Below are positions 1 to 8,044 of a stretch of DNA of 64,000 nt, piece after piece. The stretch is from a bacterium (GTDB taxonomy: Bacteria > Zhuqueibacterota > QNDG01 > JAGLOF01), in assembly GCA_016934955.1 (NCBI GenBank), contig JAFGRY010000049.1:187503-251502 (forward strand), written 5' to 3'. Each line of letters begins with the position of its first letter. Position 1 is the first letter of the stretch. The notes beneath the pieces are model-generated. The model was not told where the DNA came from. It made no database searches and saw nothing but the letters and a program-made list of their open reading frames with translations. Position numbers and translations under genes: made by a program.

Positions 1-437
1 CGCACCGGATCGATCGCCAGCGTCTCGAGGGCGTCGATCTGTTCCGTCACCTTCATGGAACCGAGCTCAGCGGCAAGAGAAGCGCCCACCCGTCCGGCGA
101 TAACGAGGCCGGTAAGCACCGGGGCGAGTTCAATGAATATGGCCGCACTCACCGCGGCACCAAGAAAATTCATCGCCATATTGCGGCTCATGATCCCTTC
201 GAACTGGTAGGCCGCCTGCCAGGCCGATACCGCGCCGGTGAAGATACTTACCACTGACACCAGCGGTATGGAATTGACGCCGATCTTGAGCATCTGCTCC
301 AGGACGAGCCGCCGGTGTTTCAGCAGTGAAAGACCGCTTCCCAGGATACCGGCAAGCAGCAGAGACCAGCGCCCCGTTTCCCGCAGGATATCGAGGCACT
401 GCGCCCCCGTTCTTCTCAGCAGCCAGAATCTGTTCAT
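1..437 (-). CDS. mlaE: MlaE/YrbE-type ABC transporter permease, partial (N-terminal 145 residues)
   Basis: Inner-membrane permease of the Mla-type lipid ABC transporter, which moves phospholipid between inner and outer membrane. The open frame runs off the left edge of the window, so only the N-terminus is seen. Its last visible stretch carries the family signature GRVGAS-AAELG-MKVTEQIDAL, and a hydrophobic segment precedes it. The ATG overlaps the nadD stop in an ATGA, so translation is probably coupled. It closes an envelope-biogenesis unit (lnt, PorV-like barrel, bamD), which fits a role in outer-membrane lipid asymmetry. The mlaF-type ATPase and MCE substrate-binding protein are not in view and may lie beyond the edge. 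Confidence 0.9.
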   Translation of the reverse strand, partial: MNRFWLLRRTGAQCLDILRETGRWSLLLAGILGSGLSLLKHRRLVLEQMLKIGVNSIPLVSVVSIFTGAVSAWQAAYQFEGIMSRNMAMNFLGAAVSAAIFIELAPVLTGLVIAGRVGASLAAELGSMKVTEQIDALETLAIDPV

Positions 438-1015
438 CGGTACAGCCCTGCTGCCTCGATGTAGGCTTCAACTGCGGGCGGAACCATGTAGGTGATCGAT
501 TTGCCGGCTTTGACCCTGCTCCGTATCAGGGAGGATGACAGCGATATCAGCGGCGTTTCAACGACCGACACTCGTCGCAGCAGCTCGGGATCGACTCCGT
601 CCAGAGGGTATCCCGGCCGGCGCATCACGATTACCTGAATGGCTTCCAGAATACGACCGGGATTACGCCAGGTGTGCATCTCCCGCAGACTGTCCGCACC
701 GATGATCAGACGGAAGGAATGGGTACCGTCCGTCTGCGTGAGAAAATGGCGGACCATCAGCTCCGTGTAGGAAACCGCTTCGGCACGTATCTCGATATCG
801 GAGCAGTGATAGCGGACATACGATGAAATCGCCGCCCGCGTCATGGAAAGACGGTGGGCCGCACCGCTGATATCCGTGGAATCCTTGTGCGGAGGAAGGC
901 CGGCCGGAACCAGAATGATCCGATCGAGCGCCAGTTCGCTGCGCACCCACTCTACGGTAATGAGGTGGCCGTAATGGATCGGATCAAATGTGCCTCCAAA
1001 CAAACCGCTGATCAT
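434..1015 (-). CDS. nadD: nicotinate-nucleotide adenylyltransferase
   Basis: Adenylates nicotinate mononucleotide with ATP in NAD synthesis. The 193-residue product has the full family length. It opens with the nucleotidyltransferase motif GGTFDPIHYGH (residues 7-17), and near the C-terminus shows the second signature, SSSLIRSRVKAGKSI followed by VPPAVEAYI, which corresponds to the usual ISST-x-iR motif. It starts 6 bases after the bamD stop and overlaps the mlaE start. NadD is usually near ruvX/HU-type housekeeping genes rather than bamD, but the motifs leave little doubt about the assignment. Confidence 0.96.
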   Translation of the reverse strand: MISGLFGGTFDPIHYGHLITVEWVRSELALDRIILVPAGLPPHKDSTDISGAAHRLSMTRAAISSYVRYHCSDIEIRAEAVSYTELMVRHFLTQTDGTHSFRLIIGADSLREMHTWRNPGRILEAIQVIVMRRPGYPLDGVDPELLRRVSVVETPLISLSSSLIRSRVKAGKSITYMVPPAVEAYIEAAGLYR

Positions 1016-1021
1016 GGTCCC

Positions 1022-1801
1022 CTATTTCCCGATTTGATACCGTGAAAGTTCTTCCCGGATCTTCTGCAGTTTTTCACCGGCCTTCTCCCGGAAATGGGAG
1101 GCGGGAAAATCATCGAGCAGACGCTGGTACGCCAATTCAGCGTCTTCCAGATTTCCCATGAGCAGCTGACATTCGCCCATCATGAAGAGCGCGTCGTCGA
1201 CGACATCCGTATCATAGTAATTGTCGATGACCGATTTGAACGAGATGAGCGCGGCCCGCGGATAGCCCATTTTCTTGTAGAGTTCGCCGGTCTTGAATTC
1301 CTTCATCCCGAGCTTGTTCCTGCACTCGCGCAGTTTTTCTCTGGCTTCGCCGACAAATTCGGAAAGGGGATATTCGTCGAGAAAATACTGCAGCTGACTC
1401 ACCGCCTTGGCCGTGTATTCCTGGTCCAGAGAATATTTGGGTGAAAGCCGGTAGTAGCAAAGGGCGATTTTGTATTCAGCGTCGTCGACGAATTCGCTCT
1501 GAGGCATACTGTTTATCAGTTTCTGATATTCTTCGATGGCCAGAATGAATTCATCGGAATAGAAATAGGACTCGGCGAGATAGAATTGGGTTCCTTCGAT
1601 AACCGGGTCACCGGGATTGTTCATCATGACCCTCGTAAACTGCTGTTTGGCCCGGTAATAATCCTTTTTATCGTAAAATGTCTTGGCATGGGCGAACTGA
1701 TCCTGGGGCGACATATCCCGGAAACTGACAATTTCCCGTCTGCACGAGGCAGCGGCTGCCGCCAGAATCGATACAACAGCCAGTAATACGATTTTCTTCA
1801 T
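1022..1801 (-). CDS. bamD: outer-membrane assembly lipoprotein BamD
   Basis: Periplasmic TPR lipoprotein of the BAM complex, which inserts beta-barrel proteins into the outer membrane. The 259-residue protein begins with a lipoprotein signal (MKKIVLLAVVSIL then AAAAASC, lipid-bearing Cys20). About five tetratricopeptide-like helical pairs follow, for example around QFAHAKTFYDKKDYYRAKQQF and TQFYLAESYFYSDEFILAIE, in the typical BamD arrangement. I chose the ATG at 1801 because AGGAG lies five bases upstream; an in-frame GTG two codons earlier has no ribosome-binding site. Neighbours are an unknown exported protein and a PorV-like barrel, a plausible BAM client. Confidence 0.93.
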   Translation of the reverse strand: MKKIVLLAVVSILAAAAASCRREIVSFRDMSPQDQFAHAKTFYDKKDYYRAKQQFTRVMMNNPGDPVIEGTQFYLAESYFYSDEFILAIEEYQKLINSMPQSEFVDDAEYKIALCYYRLSPKYSLDQEYTAKAVSQLQYFLDEYPLSEFVGEAREKLRECRNKLGMKEFKTGELYKKMGYPRAALISFKSVIDNYYDTDVVDDALFMMGECQLLMGNLEDAELAYQRLLDDFPASHFREKAGEKLQKIREELSRYQIGK

Positions 1802-1815
1802 AGACACTCCTGATG

Positions 1816-2496
1816 TTATTGACTTCTTACCGAATAAAGGAGGTACGACAATGCGGTGAATGTCAGCAGGTAGACGCCGAACTCCGCCCAGGCGGACAGG
1901 GGCTGTTCAGGATATCCTTCAGCCTTCAGCCCGTACCCGTTCTCTTCGATTGATGTCAGTTCATCTGCCGGAAACCAGTTTTCAGCGGTAACTGTCGTAT
2001 CGATGCTCGCCCGCAGACGGCGGTCCGGCAGATCCCGCGTCTGGAGAAACAGGGAGAACGAGAGAGTACGATGCATCATGCGGCGGCCGAACAGCCCCCT
2101 GCTTCTCAATCCGTCGTACCGAAGCCGCAGGTCGTTGATGCCGATGCGTACCTCTGTTGAGGAGGCGCTGCTGTCGCTTCCCGCAAGCAGAAAGCCCTGG
2201 TTGACAAGTACATGTTCAAAACGTTGAACGAGCAGATTGAAGACCGGTTCCGTATTCCCGGCCGTTTTTATCAGCACCGGACTGTTTTTTTCCACCATGA
2301 GGCCGCCGGTAAGCCGCTGAAACGCCGAATCGGCCGCATGCGTTAAAAATTCTAAATGTGTCGATGCGCCTCGGATCTCCTGCCCCGCCGCGTTGTTCCG
2401 GTTTCCAATGGCAGCGAGCAGGCACAGTATCGCCAACGCGCGAAAGCGAGCCGGCGAAAATCCTAGAGCATCATATTTGCAGTGAGAATAAACCAT
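1816..2496 (-). CDS. exported protein of unknown function with a C-terminal membrane helix
   Basis: I do not recognise this 226-residue protein. After a short N-terminal extension there is a hydrophobic signal-like stretch (ALAILCLLAAIG). The centre is a mixed domain with an LIKTAGN segment and a basic RLRYDGLRSRGLFGRRMMHR stretch. It ends in a single membrane helix (FGVYLLTFTALSYLLYSV) and four polar residues. The ATG at 2496 overlaps the upstream barrel gene by 34 bases; a TTG further in, just before the hydrophobic stretch, is an alternative start. Its position between a PorV-like barrel and bamD suggests envelope assembly, but that is inference only. Confidence 0.75.
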   Translation of the reverse strand: MVYSHCKYDALGFSPARFRALAILCLLAAIGNRNNAAGQEIRGASTHLEFLTHAADSAFQRLTGGLMVEKNSPVLIKTAGNTEPVFNLLVQRFEHVLVNQGFLLAGSDSSASSTEVRIGINDLRLRYDGLRSRGLFGRRMMHRTLSFSLFLQTRDLPDRRLRASIDTTVTAENWFPADELTSIEENGYGLKAEGYPEQPLSAWAEFGVYLLTFTALSYLLYSVRSQ

Positions 2497-3461
2497 CTGT
2501 CTATCGTGTTCCGTTCTTTTTTCAGAAGAAGCGCCGCATCGATTGAAACGGCATCGAGCAGGTATACGAATGAGAAACCGCGGGTCGTGTCGCCCCTGTT
2601 CAGCCCGATACCCAGTGACATACAGGGTCTGACATTGTCTTCCAGATAATATCCCCCGCGGAGGGAAAACTTGGCCAGCGGCGTCAGTTCCAGGCCGAGG
2701 TGCGGTTCCCGTACGGTGCTTTGCCCCTCATCACTGACATTACGTATGTCAACACAGATTCTGCAGCAGTCCCGGGGATGAAAATCGAGGCCGATGTTCA
2801 CGGCTTCATCCGAGAACCGTTCTATTGTCAACCGCTGTTCACTGAAGCGGTTCTGAAAATTGGAGAAACTCACCCCCACGTCCACATACTCCTTTACGGC
2901 GATATGAATGCCGTACTGGTATCCCAGGCCCGAGACAACTCGGTTCTCTTCCTTTTTCCTGAAAAGCGTCCCCGACACACCAATTGAAACTTTCGGGGCC
3001 AGGGCAATCGACAGGCCCGCGGTGCTGTTTCCCTGCCGCATGACATGCGAACCGTCGAAGACCTCGGGACGGCGGTGGCTGAAGAGATTGTTCAGTGATT
3101 CCTCCCAGAATACGATACCAAAGGAGACTCTTCCGACAGCGCCGCTCACACCCTGAAACAGCGCAGCGAGCGGCAGGCACCAGTCCTCTTTCATTGCCTC
3201 CCTGTCGGTGGAAACGAGGGTAAACAGGGCCAGGGGATTAACAACCATCCGTGCGTCAACAGCGCGACGGGAACCGGGATGAGTGTATCCGGCGGGATTG
3301 AAGGAGAGGGATCCGAGATGATCGGTGACCGCCGTATATGCGCCTCCCATGGCGAGCGGACGGGCTTTCTGGGTACTGACCGTGACATAATAAGGTGTCT
3401 GTGCCTGCAATGCGGAAGCCGCGGCGGCGGCCACGGCGCAAAGTACGGCAAGGCGGATCAT
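2463..3461 (-). CDS. PorV/UPF0164-like outer-membrane beta-barrel protein
   Basis: A 332-residue exported protein with a signal peptide (hydrophobic run ending ALQA-Q). Shortly after it comes the pattern ARPLAMGGAYTAV...LSFNPAGY, typical of the FadL/PorV/UPF0164 superfamily of outer-membrane barrels. The rest is alternating hydrophobic/polar strands, and the chain ends in an aliphatic residue. PorV proteins in Bacteroidota serve the type IX secretion system, but no por genes are visible here, so a secretion role is not supported. Start ATG overlaps the lnt stop (ATGA). A second member of the same family lies at 13247-14272. Confidence 0.82.
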   Translation of the reverse strand: MIRLAVLCAVAAAAASALQAQTPYYVTVSTQKARPLAMGGAYTAVTDHLGSLSFNPAGYTHPGSRRAVDARMVVNPLALFTLVSTDREAMKEDWCLPLAALFQGVSGAVGRVSFGIVFWEESLNNLFSHRRPEVFDGSHVMRQGNSTAGLSIALAPKVSIGVSGTLFRKKEENRVVSGLGYQYGIHIAVKEYVDVGVSFSNFQNRFSEQRLTIERFSDEAVNIGLDFHPRDCCRICVDIRNVSDEGQSTVREPHLGLELTPLAKFSLRGGYYLEDNVRPCMSLGIGLNRGDTTRGFSFVYLLDAVSIDAALLLKKERNTIDRWFILTANMML

Positions 3462-4981
3462 GCGGCGGACCCGCTGCGTTGCGATTTTCTGCGGGGAATG
3501 AGACAGATAGCCAGTATGGCGATAGATCCTGCGTAGATAACGGCCGGAACCGTATTGCCTGAACGGCCGAACCGGGTGGTCCGCGACCGGGTCGCGACTT
3601 CACAATTGAGCACCGCCGTTTCATACAGACGGCTGCGGCTGATCACCCGTCCCCAGGGATCGACGCAGGAAGAGATGCCGGTATTGGCGCTTCTGGCCAC
3701 CCAGATTCTGTTTTCGACGGCCCTGAAAACGGCCATCTGGGCGTGCTGGTAGGGACCGGAGGTGCGTCCAAACCACCCGTCATTCGTCTGGATGATCAGT
3801 ACGTCGGATCCTGCGTTAACCGCATCTCTGACAAGAAAGGGAAAAACGGAATCATAGCAGATAACCGGGGCCGTCCGGACACTGTCACCGATGGATGGCG
3901 CCCAGGATGTAAAGACCACGGCTGAATCGCCGGCGGTGTAATTGCCGACGGTGATAAAAATGGTGCGGGTGAATTTATATGCACCGGGAAACAGTGATGA
4001 AAAGGGAACTCGTTCCGAAAAAGGCACGAGATGGCGCTTGTAATACACATCCATGGTCTGTTTCGCCGGATCGATGAAGAAGGAGCAGTTGTATTGATCC
4101 CTGCTGCGGTAATCGTAATCGGCGCTTCCCGTGATGAGCACACTGCCCATGGAGTCGAGGAGCGTTCGGATGGGACGGGCATAGTCTCTCCGGTACCGCA
4201 GATAACAGGGAGCGGCTGTCTCAGGCCAGACGACGATATCGGGGCCGAAAGACGCTGTCCCGGCGGTAAGCTGCCTGTACACCGCAAAGTTGGAATCAAT
4301 GAACGCCCTGGTCCAGCGCTGATAGGGATCGATATTTCCCTGGACGATCGAAATGCGCACCGGTTTCTCCGGCGGCCGCTTTTCGGGGATCACCCGTTTA
4401 CCGTACAAATACACCGATGAAAACGAGAGCAGAATCAGGCCGGTCCAGACCGATTTTCGGAGCAGTCCGTCGCCGGTAAAAAGAAAAAAGAATAATACGT
4501 TGACAAGGGCTATCCAGAAACTGATCCCCCAGACGCCGACGATGGCAGCCGGCTGAATCAATTCCGGAAACGAGCCGAGGGAATATCCGAGAAGATTCCA
4601 GGGAAATGCGAGTTCTCCCCAGGAAGAGAGAATTTCCAGTCCCGTCCAGAACACGGGCGCGGCTGCCAGTCCCCTGTCACCCCAGCGTCGGTGCACTGCC
4701 GCCATCAGGGCGTAGAACGCTCCGTGGAAAGGGGCGACGACAATGATCGATCCCAGAAAACCGGGAATGGTCGCCCAGCTCAGCCAGTAAACGGTACCGC
4801 AGGCGACGAGTATGCCGGTGATGATCCCTCCCGCGAACGCCGTTCTGACCGTTTTTCCCCTGACAAACAGAAAAACGGGTATCAGGGCGATAAACGAGAG
4901 GAGTCCCGTCGGAAAGGGCGGAAGTGAAAACACCAGGCCGGCGGCGGCCAGGATAATGTAAAGATAGTCCTGACGTGTCAC
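3458..4981 (-). CDS. lnt: apolipoprotein N-acyltransferase
   Basis: Inner-membrane enzyme that adds the third acyl chain to lipoproteins. The 507-residue protein has an N-terminal block of membrane helices (residues about 1-190) followed by a periplasmic carbon-nitrogen hydrolase domain. The catalytic triad is visible: Glu in VVWPETAAP, Lys in YYKRHLVPFSE and the nucleophile Cys in PVICYDSVFPF. A final hydrophobic helix precedes the basic tail. Translation starts at a GTG that overlaps the ruvX stop, with GGAGG six bases upstream. It fits the neighbouring lipoprotein gene bamD, whose product is a likely substrate. Confidence 0.96.
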   Translation of the reverse strand: MTRQDYLYIILAAAGLVFSLPPFPTGLLSFIALIPVFLFVRGKTVRTAFAGGIITGILVACGTVYWLSWATIPGFLGSIIVVAPFHGAFYALMAAVHRRWGDRGLAAAPVFWTGLEILSSWGELAFPWNLLGYSLGSFPELIQPAAIVGVWGISFWIALVNVLFFFLFTGDGLLRKSVWTGLILLSFSSVYLYGKRVIPEKRPPEKPVRISIVQGNIDPYQRWTRAFIDSNFAVYRQLTAGTASFGPDIVVWPETAAPCYLRYRRDYARPIRTLLDSMGSVLITGSADYDYRSRDQYNCSFFIDPAKQTMDVYYKRHLVPFSERVPFSSLFPGAYKFTRTIFITVGNYTAGDSAVVFTSWAPSIGDSVRTAPVICYDSVFPFLVRDAVNAGSDVLIIQTNDGWFGRTSGPYQHAQMAVFRAVENRIWVARSANTGISSCVDPWGRVISRSRLYETAVLNCEVATRSRTTRFGRSGNTVPAVIYAGSIAILAICLIPRRKSQRSGSAA

Positions 4982-5415
4982 TCACTGCCTCCATACCCGG
5001 GTCCCCGGTGTGAATCGAGATATGTCTGAAGAAAAAGTGCTGCAGCCATTCGGTCTATTCTTCCCTTGTCTTTTCCTGTTTTTTCGCCCATCGCCTGAAG
5101 TGTTCGGCGGGTTTCGGTTGAAGAGAGCCGTTCATCCCAGAGTATGACCGGGATCGGGAGGACGTTTCGCAGATATCCGGCAAATCTTTCGGATTCTTTT
5201 GCCATGCTGCCCCGTTCACCGCTCAGCAGCAGCGGATGCCCGATAACCACTTCGCCGGCATCGAACCGGGTTACCAGCCCGCCAAGATGGTCGGCCGTCT
5301 CCTTCCAGGAACCGGAATGAAGCGTCTCCAGGGGCTGGGCCGTCATCCCGAGGGGATCCGTAACCGAGATCCCGATACGCTTTCTGCCGTAGTCTACTCC
5401 GATGACTCGTTTCAT
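4978..5415 (-). CDS. ruvX: RuvX/YqgF Holliday-junction resolvase-like nuclease
   Basis: RNase H-fold protein of the YqgF/RuvX family, linked in other bacteria to Holliday-junction resolution and 16S pre-rRNA processing. The 145 residues carry the family motifs: GVDYGRKRIGISVTDP at the N-terminus, VVIGHPLLLSGERG in the middle, LWDERLSST, and the C-terminal acidic motif in GRIDRMAAALFLQTYLD. Size is normal for the family. It starts directly after the HU stop codon and its own stop overlaps the lnt start, so the three genes are tightly coupled. Confidence 0.95.
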   Translation of the reverse strand: MKRVIGVDYGRKRIGISVTDPLGMTAQPLETLHSGSWKETADHLGGLVTRFDAGEVVIGHPLLLSGERGSMAKESERFAGYLRNVLPIPVILWDERLSSTETRRTLQAMGEKTGKDKGRIDRMAAALFLQTYLDSHRGPGYGGSE

Positions 5416-5730
5416 CTAATCGATAGGATTCTTGAGGACTTCTTTTAATAGCTTTCCGGCCTTGAAATGTGTCTTTCGCCGGGCGGGTACGTAAATGATC
5501 TCTCCGGTCTTGGGATTCCTCGCTTTTGGTTTTGGTTTTGTCTTTTTGACTTCGAATACACCAAAATCACGAATCTCAATTCGAACTTCAGGATCAGCTT
5601 CAGCCATGAACTGACGTAATGCCGTGAACACGCCGTCAACGATTTTTTCGGTCACGTAGATACGTTCGTTGACGAGTTTCGCGGTGCGCTTGGCCACGTC
5701 TTTTTTGGTAATCGTCACCATCTTGCTCAT
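5416..5730 (-). CDS. HU/IHF-family histone-like DNA-binding protein
   Basis: Small nucleoid-associated protein of 104 residues. It has the HU alpha-helical N-terminus (KKDVAKRTAKLV), the dimer core ending RDFGVFEVKK, and the DNA-binding arm RNPKTGEIIYVPARRKTHFKAGK with the conserved RNPxTGE. A clear AGAGGAG ribosome-binding site lies six bases before the ATG. The short gap upstream contains a TATAAT box, so the gene probably has its own promoter besides read-through from rel. Whether it behaves as HU or IHF cannot be told from sequence. Confidence 0.95.
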   Translation of the reverse strand: MSKMVTITKKDVAKRTAKLVNERIYVTEKIVDGVFTALRQFMAEADPEVRIEIRDFGVFEVKKTKPKPKARNPKTGEIIYVPARRKTHFKAGKLLKEVLKNPID

Positions 5731-5761
5731 CGAGGACTCCTCTGGTTAATAATTGGATTCG

Positions 5762-5767
5762 ATTATA
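5762..5767 (-). promoter_or_regulatory. probable -10 box for the HU gene
   Basis: A perfect TATAAT on the minus strand sits just past the rel stop codon, about 30 bases before the HU start. I see no good -35 hexamer at normal spacing inside the rel 3' end, so the promoter is uncertain. Confidence 0.45.
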
Positions 5768-5768
5768 T

Positions 5769-8027
5769 TTAATGTAATGCCCCTGCTACTGCAACATTGT
5801 CTCCCCGTTCAACAGCAAAGACCCCTTCAATATTGTAGAGTCGCTGCATCACCTTCGTCAGGTGTGCCAGGTCTTCGACTTCGATGATCAGGTAAGAGGT
5901 GATCAGCGTGTCTTCGGTATTCATGTCTATCTTTACAATTGTGACGTCCATGGAGCTGAGCGCTTCTGCGACATCTTTAAGAAAGGCTTTTCTGCTGTCG
6001 GAGAGGAGTTTGAGCTGCACAAGAAAATTCTCCTTTCCGTCCACATCCCAGGAGACATCGATGGAGCGTTCCGGATCGGTCATGAGATTGATGGCGTTTT
6101 TACAGTCGCGCCGGTGAACCACAATACCTCTCCCCTTGCTGATAAATCCTATGATGGGATCGCCGGGAACGGGGTGACAGCATCTGGCAAACCTGATCAT
6201 GAGATTGTCGACGCCCTGCACGCTGATTCCCTTGGCAGTTTTGCGCGCCCGGGAAACGAATTTTTCCAGGATGCCCGCGGAATCGGGCTGTTCTTTAGCG
6301 CTGATTTTTTCCGGATCGAGTTTTTCCAGCACCTTTCGAAAGGAAAGTTCACCGCGTCCCAATTGTGCATAAAACTTGTCCAGGGGAATATTGAGCCACT
6401 CCTGCACAATCTGTTTGAGCTGCCCTTTTTTGACCTTGATGTGGTACCGTTTACATCCCTTCGTGAGTATTTCTTCCCCCAGGGCGATGGATTCCTTGAG
6501 CTGTGTTTCCTTGAGCCAGTGTTTTATTTTGGTCTTCGCTTTTGAGGTCTGGACAAAAGAGAGCCAGTCCCTGTTCGGCCGCTGATTGGCGGACGTGATG
6601 ATTTCCACGGAGTCGCCGTTGTTGAGGATCGTGTTCAGGGAAACGATACGGCCGTTCACCTTCGCTCCGATACACTGCATGCCGATATCGGTGTGCACGG
6701 AGAAGGCGAAATCGACCGGCGTCGAATTGGCCGGGAGTTTCAAAAGATCGCCCCGGGGAGTGAATACGAATACCTCATTGGTAAAGAGGTCGGTTTTGAG
6801 AATATCCATGTATTCCTGCGGATCGAGCTGATCATTCTGCCAGTCGATCATCTCCCTCACCCAGGCGCTGTAGCGGTCGAGTTCATTCTCGTGCTGACGA
6901 TCTTCCTTGTATTTCCAGTGAGCCGCGATGCCCATTTCAGCAATACGGTGCATCTCTTCATCACGCACCTGAATTTCAATCATACGTCCGCCCGGACCGA
7001 TTACGGTTGTGTGCAGTGACTGGTACATATTGGATTTCGGGGTGGCGATATAATCCTTGAACCGTTCCTGGACAGGAGTAAAAATGGTATGCAGGATACC
7101 GAGAACGAAGTAACACTCGTCGAGTTTGTGAACGATGACGCGGATCGCGAGAAGATCAAAAATCTGTTCAAAGGGCTTGTTCCGTTTGATCATTTTATTG
7201 TGAATGGAGAAAAGACTCTTCGCCCTGCCGGTCACCTCCGCGGAAATACCGTGCTTGGCCAGTGCGTGCTTGATCGGTTCAACGATCTCCTGAATATAGG
7301 CTTCCCGTTCCTCTCTCCGGTCGCTTATCTGTTTGGATATCCTGTTGTATTCGGCCGGATCCAGCGTTTTGAAGGCAAGATCCTCAAGTTCCCATTTGAT
7401 CCTCGCGATACCGAAACGGTTGGCCAGGGGTGCGTAGACATCGCGGGTTTCGAGGGCGATCCTTCTCGCCTTGGTTTTGGGAAGGTATTCGATCGTGCGC
7501 ATGTTGTGGAGCCGGTCGGAGAGTTTGATCAGGAGTACCCGAAGATCCTTTGCCATGGAAAACAGCATTTTCCGGAACGTCTCGGCCTGCTGTTCCTCCT
7601 GGCTCTGAAATTTAAGTTCACTGATTTTTGTGACACCGTCAACGAGCTGCGCGATCTCTTCCCCGAATGTATCCCGCACCTCGTCAATGGTGATGCCGGT
7701 ATCTTCCACGACGTCATGCAGCAGCCCCGCGGCGATGGTGGTGATATCCATCTTCATTTCCACCAGCAGCCGGGCTGTCTCCAGACAGTGTTCTATATAG
7801 GGGACACCTGACCGCCGCAGCTGATTTTTATGAGCGCGATAGGCGAAGATATAGGCCCTTCTCAGAAGAGAAAAATCCTTCCTTTTACAGTATGTCGCTA
7901 TCTCGGTGCAGAGTTCGTCGAATACCGTGCGGTAATGTTCACGGATGTTGACATCGAAGGCAAGCACTCTTCCCTGCCTGGAGCGCTTCTTTTTGTCCGT
8001 CGTTCGTGATGTGGATGATGCTTCCAT
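5769..8027 (-). CDS. rel: bifunctional (p)ppGpp synthetase/hydrolase of the RelA/SpoT family
   Basis: Makes and degrades the stringent-response alarmone. The 752-residue protein has the full long-form layout: an HD hydrolase domain (HCLETARLLVEM then AAGLLHDVVEDTG, so the catalytic HD pair is intact), a synthetase domain (DLLAIRVIV, YIATPKSNMYQSLHTTV), a TGS domain (FVFTPRGDLLKLP), a zinc-finger-like segment (MIRFARCCHPVPGD) and a C-terminal ACT domain. With both catalytic centres intact I expect a bifunctional Rel/SpoT enzyme. It lies 17 bases after dnaB at the end of the yicC-gmk-rpoZ unit, where spoT is also found in Enterobacteria. Confidence 0.96.
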   Translation of the reverse strand: MEASSTSRTTDKKKRSRQGRVLAFDVNIREHYRTVFDELCTEIATYCKRKDFSLLRRAYIFAYRAHKNQLRRSGVPYIEHCLETARLLVEMKMDITTIAAGLLHDVVEDTGITIDEVRDTFGEEIAQLVDGVTKISELKFQSQEEQQAETFRKMLFSMAKDLRVLLIKLSDRLHNMRTIEYLPKTKARRIALETRDVYAPLANRFGIARIKWELEDLAFKTLDPAEYNRISKQISDRREEREAYIQEIVEPIKHALAKHGISAEVTGRAKSLFSIHNKMIKRNKPFEQIFDLLAIRVIVHKLDECYFVLGILHTIFTPVQERFKDYIATPKSNMYQSLHTTVIGPGGRMIEIQVRDEEMHRIAEMGIAAHWKYKEDRQHENELDRYSAWVREMIDWQNDQLDPQEYMDILKTDLFTNEVFVFTPRGDLLKLPANSTPVDFAFSVHTDIGMQCIGAKVNGRIVSLNTILNNGDSVEIITSANQRPNRDWLSFVQTSKAKTKIKHWLKETQLKESIALGEEILTKGCKRYHIKVKKGQLKQIVQEWLNIPLDKFYAQLGRGELSFRKVLEKLDPEKISAKEQPDSAGILEKFVSRARKTAKGISVQGVDNLMIRFARCCHPVPGDPIIGFISKGRGIVVHRRDCKNAINLMTDPERSIDVSWDVDGKENFLVQLKLLSDSRKAFLKDVAEALSSMDVTIVKIDMNTEDTLITSYLIIEVEDLAHLTKVMQRLYNIEGVFAVERGDNVAVAGALH

Positions 8028-8044
8028 AGGATCACTGCCGATTC

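Noticed and set aside
2463..3461. Type IX secretion system component
   Set aside because: The PorV-like fold alone is not enough; no other por/gld gene is in the window.
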